DNA of 64,000 nt, from positions 15,997,069 to 16,061,068 of the forward strand of contig JACMZG010001908.1 of assembly GCA_018340805.1 (NCBI GenBank), written 5' to 3'. Source of the stretch: Microvelia longipes (lineage: Eukaryota; Arthropoda; Insecta; Hemiptera; Veliidae). The notes under the pieces were generated by a model. The model was not told where the DNA came from and ran no database searches. It saw nothing but the letters and a program-made list of their open reading frames with translations. Shown piece by piece: positions 56,447 to 64,000 of this stretch (the stretch's first letter is position 1; every line of letters starts with the position of its first letter). Both the position numbers and the translations under genes were made by a program.

Positions 56447-57713
56447 AACTTTTAAAACTTCTCTTTACTCGGAGCGGAGCCTTTTTGCAATATTGATTGG
56501 TATTTGCAACAAACTCTGTCTGAAAAACTAAGGCTATCAGTTTTTGGGTTCCAAACTAGCCCCAAGACTCTTTCTGAAGTGGGCCAACTCTCAAACTGTA
56601 TTTCTGCCACTGTTTTGGCACGTAACTCGCTCGGGATTCCTTCTATTATTTTTTGCCGAATTACTTATCCAGTTTCTCATACTAAAGTTTCCTGCTTTGT
56701 AGCAACTTATAACCTGACTGACTACCTCAACTGCTTCATTCTCCGTATCATAGCTATCTAGGTAGTCATCCATATACTGCCTCGTGTATATCGGTGTAAC
56801 TGCTTTAGGAAACATTTCTGCATAAGTATCAGCATTTTTTCTGGTTACATAAATGGCACAGCTTGGTGAGCAAGCCGAACCGAAAATCATTGCCTGCATT
56901 TGATACACCTTTGGCTGTGATTTCCTATCTTTTCCCGCCACAAAATCTCTGAGCTGCTTGGTCTTCTGGTTTTATTCTTACGCGCAAGAACATTTCTTCA
57001 ATGTCTCCAACTACTGCAAATCTTTTCTCCCGAAACGGTAATATAACGCCAGGCACTGTATTTAGTAAGTCAGGTCCTGTAAGTAAATGATCATTGAACG
57101 ATACGCCATTCGATTTTGCTTTAGCATCGAATACAAACCTAAATTTATCGGGTTTGCTGGGATGCTTGACAGCAAAGTGAGGCAAATACCAAGTTCTACG
57201 AGGTTCTATTTTCGCATCTTCATCGCTAAGTATTTTTGCGTATCCTTTTTTGACAAATCCATCAATCTGCTCGCAGTACTTATCAGCAAAAGCTTCATCC
57301 TTGTCCATTTTCTTTCTCGATTGAATAAAGTCTACGTAAGCAAGTAATTTACTTTCTGGTAATCTCATGTCCACGTCCTTCCATAGCAGTCCGATTTCCC
57401 AGTGCTTGTTGTCTAATTGTTTACAACTCGAATCCATAATTTTCAATCCTCGTTTATCTTCTGGTGTCAATAGTTTTTCCCCTGAATTTAGCACATTGTC
57501 TGCTAAGATGTTCTGGCGTAGCAATTCTTCAATTTCTGAGTCTTCATTGAAGCAGTGATTAATGAATTCAGGATCTACCCGGTCTCTAATATGTGCCATA
57601 TTACCATGTATAACCCATCCCAGCTTAGTTTTTGATGCAAATGGAGCATTACTTGGGCCTTGTACTACTTCTCGTGCGATTGTGAGATCGATATGCTCTT
57701 GCCCTATTAGCAA
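56447..57713 (-). pseudogene. BEL/Pao reverse transcriptase
   Basis: The frame from 57713 to 56925 starts after the protease (LIGQEHIDL, TKLGWVIHG) and includes WYLPHFAVKHP, KFRFVFDAKAKSNGVSFND and VVGDIEEMFLRVRI (first catalytic Asp). After a frameshift near 56930 it continues through 56941-56591 with IYVTRKNADTYAEMFP and RQYMDDYLDS (catalytic YMDD). A further break precedes the RNase H part. The enzyme would make cDNA in virus-like particles. Sequence between breaks is well conserved. Confidence 0.9.
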
Positions 57714-57735
57714 TTTAGGTTTTACATTGTCAAGT

Positions 57736-58510
57736 TCAATCAGTGGAACCTTTTCTAGATGTTTCCAACGTCTTGCACATTTTGCAGTATTCCGAATGAC
57801 AAGGTAAATTCAAGTTTGCAATAGTCCTTACATTTGCTAAGTTAAATATGGTGTCGTCAAGTTTGCCTTTAATTTGAAGATTTACCTTTTTAGATTTGTT
57901 GTCTTGATAGCTAGTTGAGTTAGTCCAAAACATTTTCAATGGGCATGTCGTTCCGCTTACACCAACGGAATCTGCAAGTTCAGCATCTAAAAGACTAACT
58001 GTACTTCCTTCATCAAATAAGCATACACTTCTACGGTTTTCTTAGTGCCTATAATAGTAACTGGGGCAACTCGAAGCAATACACGTTTACCTATAGTTCG
58101 AGCTTGTAGTGAGTGCTCAAGTTGATGATGTACACTGTCTTCTTGCTTTTGATCATCCTCGTCCGTATCTTGATTATTTTCATTTTCTTGTGTGTCCTCA
58201 AATTCTATATCTTCATCGTCATAAACTTGTAAATTATACTTATCTCTTTCACTGGGTGTGGCATGCAGCATTGGGTGATGTACCTTCGTACAATCATTTA
58301 TACCACATCTTTTCTTCATGCGGCATTTACTTACTCTATGAGGTGAGCGATGTAAACACGCAAAGCATATACGATGTGACTTTGCCCATTCCCACCTTTC
58401 ATTAACGCTAAGTTCTAGAAACCTTTTGCACTGTTTTATTGAATGTGCGTTATCGAGTGAACAGAATGCGCATGACTTTATTTTATTTTTCTCCGTTTTA
58501 TCTTCACTTT
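57736..58510 (-). pseudogene. BEL/Pao zinc knuckles and aspartic protease
   Basis: In the frame leading into 58319, two Cys/His knuckles are readable, CAFCSLDNAHSIKQC and CFACLHRSPHRVSKC. They are followed by CGINDCTKVHHPMLH, as in other BEL polyproteins. An acidic Asp/Glu/Gln-rich stretch follows (about 58240-58130). After a shift near 58020 the protease active site reads LFDEGSTVSLLD, with DEGS where DSGS is common. A further frame (57939-57736) completes the protease. It would cut the polyprotein. Confidence 0.8.
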
Positions 58511-58543
58511 CATTTGTTGCGAAAACGTTTTGTCGATTAGCTT

Positions 58544-59095
58544 TTAAGTTATAACTTTCTTGTTTTGTTTTTCAAATTTCCTAATAGTTCCCGATTCTGA
58601 AGAAGTTGATGGTTTGCACATAAGACTTGCTATCGACGCAGCTTCTTCCAGCCACTCAGAAAAATTGAGTAGCGTCGGCAAAGATAGACCTTTATTTCGC
58701 ACGTTTCTGCCCCATTCAAACTGAAATTGAGTTGGTAATTTAGACAAAAGCTCCTTTAAAAGTGTAGGGTTTGTAACATAAGCGCTTAAATTAAGAGATG
58801 ATGCAGTGGCCGTCATGTTTTGTATAGCCGTTGCATTTATTACAGTCTCTGGGTTGTCAGGTTTAACTGGTGGCAATGAACGAGCTTTATTGATCATTGA
58901 TTCGATTATTACATCTGGTCTTCCAAACCTGGTTTCTAATATACTTAATATTGTACTTAAATTACTAGAGGATACAAATAGAGATTTAACACTTAACATA
59001 GCTTTACCTGATAGCGCTTTATACAACCGAACCATATTTTCTTCTTCTGTGAACTTACATTTTTCTGAAGAGCTTCTGTAAAGTGCAATAAACAT
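58544..59095 (-). pseudogene. BEL/Pao gag, DUF1759-like region
   Basis: A 183-codon open frame contains MVRLYKALSGKAMLSVKSLF, a segment characteristic of the DUF1759 gag region of BEL/Pao elements. It continues with ILETRFGRPDVIIESMI and a helical C-terminal half ending in WLEEAASIASLM. It would form the particle shell. The frame ends about 35 bases before the zinc-knuckle frame, indicating a frameshift near 58540. Confidence 0.85.
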
Positions 59096-59430
59096 CGACC
59101 AATTTCTGGGTTGCCCGAAAATATGGGTAGTTCCCGGCCTAAAATCTTCTTATTTTCTAATTTTTCAGAAGTTTTACTTGCCAGGGCTTGAAAAGCACCG
59201 GTAATAGCAGTGTGAAGTTCTGTATTAGTTGATAAGACGATTTAAAATTTTCTTCATTGGGGTTTCTTGCTGCAATTCTAGTGAATCCACACGCATGTCA
59301 TCTTTTTCAGATTCTTTTATAATTTGTTTTGAATCATCATTAATTCTATGACAGACCCCAGATGTTCTTCTACTCTATATGTATAGCTAGCCTCGCTTTT
59401 CTTCAGGGAAAGGTTCTCTAAGCCATGAGC

Positions 59431-59912
59431 TTACTTTCTTAATATACGAGTCTTCCTCATAGCTAACAAATATTTGTTCGATGACACTTTTGACGAAACA
59501 GAACAAGATTTTATTGATGAAGCCTTAAGTGCTGCTTTGGCTTCAATAACCTTTATCTGTCTTTGAGCTATTTCGTTTTGCAACTGAGTTATAGCCTCAA
59601 GTTTTTCTAATTCAATTTCTTTCATTTCCTACTACTTATTGATGAACATTTTGTACTTACCTTTGTATCTGTTTTCCTTTTCACTATTTTCTAGAGTCTT
59701 ATAATATTAACCATTTCATCTTGACCACTCGGCTGTAAATCAAGATTTTCTTCTTGCAACTTATTAGGTGTTTCTATTACTTCTCTATCTATTAACCTAT
59801 TTGTTCCCGACTTTTCCTCCTTCTTTTCTACAGATTTAGAAGGATCATATCTACTAGGCTTACCTGCTGTTTTCCTACTACTTCTCCTCGTCGGACAACT
59901 CTTTGAACTCAT
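59431..59912 (-). pseudogene. BEL/Pao gag N-terminus (basic plus coiled coil)
   Basis: The likely start ATG is at 59912-59910, opening MSSKSCPTRRSSRKTAGK, a basic Ser/Lys/Arg-rich N-terminus. A second piece in another frame (59625-59431) is a Glu/Lys/Gln heptad-like helix, EIELEKLEAITQLQNEIAQR, as found near the start of many BEL gag proteins. The two are separated by one frameshift around 59640-59690, and another shift precedes the DUF1759 part. Confidence 0.7.
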
Positions 59913-59974
59913 TTTGAACGATTTATTCACGGCAAAATATTTCGAACAGCGCGGAAGTTCATATAAGTCACGTA

Positions 59975-59989
59975 CTCGAAGGACCAGTA
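59975..59989 (-). promoter_or_regulatory. Putative primer binding site
   Basis: Just inside the 5' LTR the minus strand reads CTGGTCCTTCGAG. BEL/Pao elements often have a TGGTCCTTCGAG-like site here for a tRNA primer. Confidence 0.5.
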
Positions 59990-59991
59990 AA

Positions 59992-60127
59992 TGTGTTGGC
60001 TACACACTTTAAACTAGTTAGTAGAGGCTAAAAACACGTAATTAAATCAACCGATAATAGATTTATAATTCAAAAACTAATATGAACAAATCATGTCAAA
60101 ATTTGACATAATAAACAAACCAATACA
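59992..60127 (-). repeat. BEL/Pao 5' LTR
   Basis: 136 bp, base-for-base identical to 54003-54138. It would carry the promoter; no clear TATA box is distinguishable in this AT-rich sequence. Confidence 0.95.
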
Positions 60128-60280
60128 TACGCGATGCCTCGGAACTTTTTCTCATCAATTCTGTCTCTGTTCAAAAGATGACTTTGATTAAAAAAATTGT
60201 CTTCGAACAAAAAACTAAAGTAAAATTCCAGGCTTTATAATAATTTTGGTCTCGCTCCGCTCGTCCTCAAAATGATTTAT
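60128..60280 (-). mobile_element. Family A tail, host of the BEL insertion
   Basis: GATGCCTCGGAACTTTTTCT (60133) and GGTCTCGCTCCGCTCGTCCT (60249) match the family A tail, with an unrelated AT-rich stretch between. CAGGTACGC before the BEL element fits the outer end of the same tail, so BEL probably inserted into this copy. Confidence 0.6.
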
Positions 60281-60635
60281 TTACCACATGCCTTCAATAA
60301 ATGAGCATTTCTCCGGCGTCGTTATACACTTGGGGGCAAGTCAAATTAGCTCCCAGAATCAAAATAGTTAGTCAAACTCAGCTCCTGAGTTTTATAACAA
60401 TTTTACATCCAACTTGGCTCTCAAGACTTGATTAGAATGATGCTATAATAATGAATAATATTGAAGATTATTTTCAGTCTCTGACACTGTGTTCGTAAAT
60501 AGAAATTGCTTGACTAATTTTAACACGAAACATTTTTCTACATTTCTTTATTTTTTAATTAATTTAATTTAACAGATTTTTGCATATTTAAGTTTTTTTA
60601 ACAAAAGAAAACAGTAAAACAGCGAAATATTTTGC
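60281..60635. other. No gene seen
   Basis: AT-rich, with no supported feature. Confidence 0.6.
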
Positions 60636-60639
60636 TTTA

Positions 60640-60730
60640 ACCATCTCTCCACAAAAATGATAATTTGATGGCAAAGCGCTTTCAACCAGACATGAGACCA
60701 CCGTTAGTGTCTGTTAAAAATAAATAATCA
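60640..60730 (-). mobile_element. Penelope-like terminal unit
   Basis: Plus strand: CCATCTCTCCACAAAAATGA, CAAAGCGCTTTCAACC, AGACATGAGACCACC, GTTAGTGTCTGTT. On the minus strand this gives a degraded core (CTAACGG in place of CTGATGA) followed by GGTTGAAAGCGCTTTG and GTGGAGAG, as in 45793-45880. Confidence 0.5.
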
Positions 60731-60894
60731 AAAAATTAAAACAAATCACATCGGAAATTCCAAATAAATATTTATTTATTATATTTTGCAAAATGGCAAG
60801 ATTATTATTATGGCAAAAATAATAATTTTAGGCGAATAAAAATTGATTTGGCATTTCTGACGTAATAGATTATTTTGTTTTAATTTTCTATTAG

Positions 60895-61140
60895 TTATCT
60901 GCCGCCTCCGGGGCCGAGGTCGTTAGAGCGTTAGTCTTTACACTGACCTTTGACACCACGGAGGTCTGGGGTTCGCATCCCAGGTTACGCTCTCAGTTTA
61001 TAGAAGATTTTGTTTACATAAATTATCGCCAACTTTAATACACTTTGAGCGTAACGGTTGCTGATGTTACCACCCGAGGTGGTCCCCACAAGGGTTACCC
61101 CTGATGAGCCGCAAGGCTCTAAACGGGCATTATATATTAT
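60895..61140 (+). mobile_element. tRNA-derived SINE, copy 2
   Basis: An A-box-like GGTCGTTAGAGCGTTAG (about 60917), GACCTTTGACACCACGGAGG, a B box GGTTCGCATCC at 60970-60980, then TTACGCTCTCAGTTTA and a body ending CAAGGCTCTAAACGGGCATT, next to (TATT)n. It shares head, body and end with 870-1085. Confidence 0.78.
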
Positions 61141-61159
61141 TATTATTATTATTATATAT

Positions 61160-61275
61160 TAGTTATTTGTACAGGCACTAATGAAGACCTCATGTTAGGT
61201 TCAACCTAACATGAGGTCATGTTAAGAGCTTTGACATTTAACTATTATTTTTGTGTAGAGACTATTTTTTTCGTA
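61160..61275 (+). mobile_element. Penelope-like terminal unit with palindromic stem
   Basis: TGTACAGGCACTAATGAAGA leads into a perfect palindrome, GACCTCATGTTAGGTT and its complement AACCTAACATGAGGTC separated by one base (about 61188-61220). It is followed by GAGCTTTGAC and TGTGTAGAGAC. The stem of the unit seems to have been inverted and duplicated. Confidence 0.5.
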
Positions 61276-61870
61276 ACCTAGTCTGAATTACTCCCTTTGC
61301 GATCAACTTCAATCAAATTTTGATTTTAATTTAATTTCGGAATACATATTTCTAAATTCATAATTATATTTTAATACAATTCTCTAAATATCAAACTAAA
61401 TTAAAATTAAAAAAAAATGTACCAATTTTTTCAAAAATAGTCCGAAAAATTTATTTCGAAAAATTGGTTATTTTGAAATTAAGAAAAAACACTGTATAAC
61501 AGGATGTACTAACATTTTCGTAAATATTAAAAATTAGTCAAAACACTAGAGAAAGGCTAGGTCAAGTTGTAACCTCTGTTACCTGCTTGTACTTTCCAGG
61601 ACCTGATTTAAGTGAAAGGTTTCGTACCTAATAACAGGGTAACAAAGGCTCTATGGAGTTAATACCCTGATAGATATGATGAGTGGGAAAAAATAATGGT
61701 TTATAATATTATTTAAATATCTTCTAAAAAAACCTAAGAGGCCTCTAAGCAGCTCCGCTGCGTCGGCGCTAGGGGCTGCTTCGTGGCCATATGGTTGTCG
61801 TCCTATATCAGTTGGTCATATTAATAGTTATATTGTAATATTGTTATATTGTTAATAAGTGGCATATTGA
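61276..61870. other. No gene; one GC-rich dispersed motif
   Basis: Mostly AT-rich. At 61745-61805, CAGCTCCGCTGCGTCGGCGC and GGGGCTGCTTCGTGGCC relate to the blocks at 53017 and 62978. Confidence 0.45.
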
Positions 61871-61873
61871 CCG

Positions 61874-61946
61874 AGACCGGTAGCTCAGTGGTAGAGCGCT
61901 CGCCTTTCGACCTGGAGGTCGAGAGTTCAAATCCAGCCGGGGAGGA
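61874..61946 (+). tRNA. tRNA-like sequence, probably a SINE head or pseudogene
   Basis: A perfect A box TAGCTCAGTGG at 61881-61891, within a D arm GCTC-AGTGGTA-GAGC, and a B-box-like AGTTCAAATCC at 61924-61934 are spaced as in a tRNA. The anticodon loop would read CTTTCGA (UUC at the anticodon position), but the stem CTCGC faces CCTGG and does not pair. Acceptor and T stems also have mismatches, and no CCA-adjacent fold closes properly. It is therefore more likely a decayed tRNA or polymerase III SINE head. Confidence 0.5.
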
Positions 61947-62700
61947 CTCAATATGAGGTTATCCCTGTACCGTACACTCGGGAGGTCTTGAATTCAGGCA
62001 GGCCAACCGCCAGGGTTTTAATGGTTTCCTTGGCTAATACGCAAATGCGGGGTTGGATCTAGTTTCATCTGAGACAAGTCTGGATCCTCGTTTCCGTTGA
62101 CTCCAGCTCACGGAAAGTTAATGTTCTGCGGGCTGGGGGAATGAAGGTCGGAAAGATTATACTGAGCCTTTGTATGTCCGAAACTTTGGTTCATGAAGAC
62201 AGACGTCTCTTAATAGAACTGCGGAGCTTTGACTTTCAGGTCAGGGCTATAGAATGAGTTTGTGCACGCTGACATCTGGGTGCTGGGTTCTTTGTCGGGT
62301 GGCGCTGGACTGGCCAGAGCGGTGAGCCCTATCTAAGAGTCTGGTGATGTAGTGGAACTGATGAGATTTGGTGGAGACTGGAAAACGAGGTTCAAGTGGA
62401 GACAATGTTGATCAGAGGAGTGTAAGACTAGATGAAACAAGACCAGTGAACTGTAGTCGGCGCTAGGACAGAGCGGTGAGCTAGCCAGAGTCTAGGTGGT
62501 CTAGATGAACTAGCACACTTGTGAACTAGTTCGCAGATTACTAGCAGAGCAGTGAGTTGGATAGAATCTGGTTGGCTGGATGACTGGAACACTGTGAACT
62601 GTCATTATGGTGCACCATGTACGGGTGTGTGCTTCCTGGATGATTGGATGTGTACAAATTCAGTGGTTAATGTTGAGTGAGATTTGAGTGAGGGGAAAAC
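61947..62700. repeat. GC-richer degenerate repeat region
   Basis: Less AT-rich than its surroundings. CAGAGCGGTGAG-like units recur (62315, 62470, 62549 as CAGAGCAGTGAG), each followed by TAGATGAACTAGCAC- or GATGACTGGAACAC-like sequence, suggesting decayed units of about 80-150 bases. It may be the body of the tRNA-headed element. No reading frame is supported. Confidence 0.5.
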
Positions 62701-62774
62701 GCTAAAATGACCTTACGGGTTAAAGCGTTAAAAAAAGTGGCATATTGTCACGATATAAGCAAATTTTCAAATGT

Positions 62775-62880
62775 ATTTTTAAAAAAACGTGATTTGTTTG
62801 CGTTATATATATCAATCAATAAAACTTGAACTAATACTGATAATGATATGTAACTTTTTATTTTTGTTAATCATAATTGT
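62775..62880 (-). mobile_element. Family B fragment
   Basis: AAAAACGTGATTTGTTTGCG, TATATCAATCAATAAAACTT and GAACTAATACTGATAATGA are the complement of the distal half of family B at 26163-26492. Confidence 0.6.
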
Positions 62881-62959
62881 TCTGTAAATAAAAAAATAAA
62901 CAAAACGTTTATTAGTGAATTTTTAAACGTTTGTTTTTAAATAGACTTTAATACAACAT

Positions 62960-63175
62960 GGCCGCTAAGCGGCGTTGGCGACAGGAGCTGCTTTGTAGCC
63001 TAATAGTGGTTGTTAAGGATATAGGCCCTTAGCCAGCCAAAACTTGCAGCGGGGCAAACCTAGTCTTAGAGGAGGGGATGTTTTACGCAACGGGACTACC
63101 GCTGTAAATTACATTGTCAGAGGGGGCAATTCCCCCCTGCCCTTTCTAGCAACGGGCCAGCGTATCAGTTCGTCC
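62960..63175. repeat. GC-rich block
   Basis: GCCGCTAAGCGGC is a short palindrome, followed by GGCGACAGGAGCTGCTTTGT (related to 53017 and 61761) and AGGGGGCAATTCCCCCCTGC, another inverted repeat. No frame; unknown family. Confidence 0.45.
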
Positions 63176-64000
63176 TTTTAGTAATTCTGTAAGCGGCAAA
63201 CTGCCACAATATTAACGAATTTTTTAATATTTATTAGTCGAAAAACAAGATTGTTTACATAAAATTGTATTATGTCAAATGATAATGATAAAATCGTAAA
63301 CAAATCTGATGAAAAAATTAAGTTTAGTTTATACTTATGTACATACCAGTATGTACCAGTTATGTACATATATGTGCATTAAATTTCAGCCCGATTCAAA
63401 ACTTTGTTGAGGTTGAGTAAATTTTAAAAATGTTTGGTGTTGATAATTGTAGGTTTGAAGTTTGCAGCAGGCCATATCAACGCTGATTTAGTGATATTTC
63501 TCCCACGGAAACAAATTATTATTTGTAAATAGTTAATACTATTATTTGCCAACCATTTTATCTTTATTGTGCATATACCATTGCTATCAAATATAAACAA
63601 TTGCATACGATGTTTGTATATATATATATTATATATATATATTGTTGGAAAACAAAACAATCGCACATAAATAGTTAACAAACTATAAAAGCATTAATTT
63701 CCATAGGAAAACACAACTCCTACGTATAGCAGTTAAATATTCAATGCATTAATAAAACTGATGAATCATAGTCATATTACAGTGATGTAAAAATTTAAAT
63801 TTATGATACATTCATGACATCATATTTTGTAGGATAAACAAAGATTGATGATGTTTAGTTGTTTTCGTACAAAATGAGTCACAATGCGACAGGATAAAGT
63901 AAAAATATTTATAAAATTGGTACCTCCAACGCTTTTAGCGATTTTTAATGAAACAATTGCTAATATCATTGATCAAGTGTTTTGGCAATTAGTTTGTAAA
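63176..64000. other. No gene seen
   Basis: AT-rich with a short TA run near 63618-63642. Open frames of 63 and 85 codons on the minus strand are unrecognised. Confidence 0.55.

Larger units (their letters stand above)
54003..60127 (-). mobile_element. Complete BEL/Pao LTR retrotransposon
   Basis: A 6125-bp element on the minus strand bounded by two 136-bp LTRs with no differences, beginning TG and ending CA. The 5-bp target duplication TACGC occurs at 53998-54002 and 60128-60132. The internal part carries, in order from the right: gag, zinc knuckles, aspartic protease, reverse transcriptase, RNase H and integrase. This is the standard BEL/Pao order. Identical LTRs mean very recent insertion, yet the frame is broken repeatedly. 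It lies within or beside a family A tail. Confidence 0.95.

Noticed and set aside
61874..61946. Functional tRNA gene
   Set aside because: Anticodon, T and acceptor stems do not pair properly, so it is reported only as tRNA-like.

Overview
This is a eukaryotic, AT-rich, gene-poor window, almost certainly from an invertebrate animal and most likely an arthropod. The evidence is a BEL/Pao LTR retrotransposon (a metazoan-restricted group), several non-LTR retrotransposon fragments (one with an RNase H domain), Penelope-like termini, tRNA-derived SINEs, PIF/Harbinger- and hAT-like DNA elements, dense (TA)n tracts and many minisatellites. I could not identify the species, and no complete host gene is visible. 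Three short, GC-richer segments look like possible host exons: 32636-32731 on the minus strand (best), about 35772-35835 on the minus strand, and a possible first exon ending at 28310 on the plus strand.

Layout: 1-2990 holds a 26-bp minisatellite, a tRNA-type SINE, a 34-bp minisatellite and a (TA)n tract. 3.7-12.1 kb holds a foldback, an hAT-type MITE with an 8-bp target duplication, a LINE 3' fragment, two long palindromes with Penelope-type hammerhead-like motifs, and more minisatellites. 13.1-15.2 kb is a 5'-truncated LINE with reverse transcriptase, flanked by a 15-bp target duplication. 16-27 kb is rich in (TA)n and contains a directly repeated block of about 0.9-1 kb. 27-41 kb holds the candidate exons, several copies of 'family A' and two LINE tails nested in them. 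42129-45056 is a 2.9-kb Harbinger-like element with no coding capacity. 46-53 kb is minisatellites and very AT-rich DNA. 54003-60127 is a complete BEL/Pao element on the minus strand with identical 136-bp LTRs. The end carries another SINE, a tRNA-like sequence and GC-richer repeat blocks.

The main structural theme is 'family A', a repeat of about 1 kb seen in more than a dozen full or partial copies on both strands. It carries, internally, a segment resembling the promoter-containing core of 5S rRNA (roughly 45-50 bases). Family A has been a landing site for other elements: Penelope-like palindromes, an hAT MITE, two LINE tails and probably the BEL element all lie inside copies of it.

A caution on sequence quality: the BEL element has identical LTRs and a perfect 5-bp target duplication, yet its reading frame shifts at least seven times. 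A tandem block near 22.4-24.8 kb differs between copies mostly by small indels. Both suggest residual indel errors, perhaps from an unpolished long-read assembly, so broken reading frames here are weak evidence of real gene decay.
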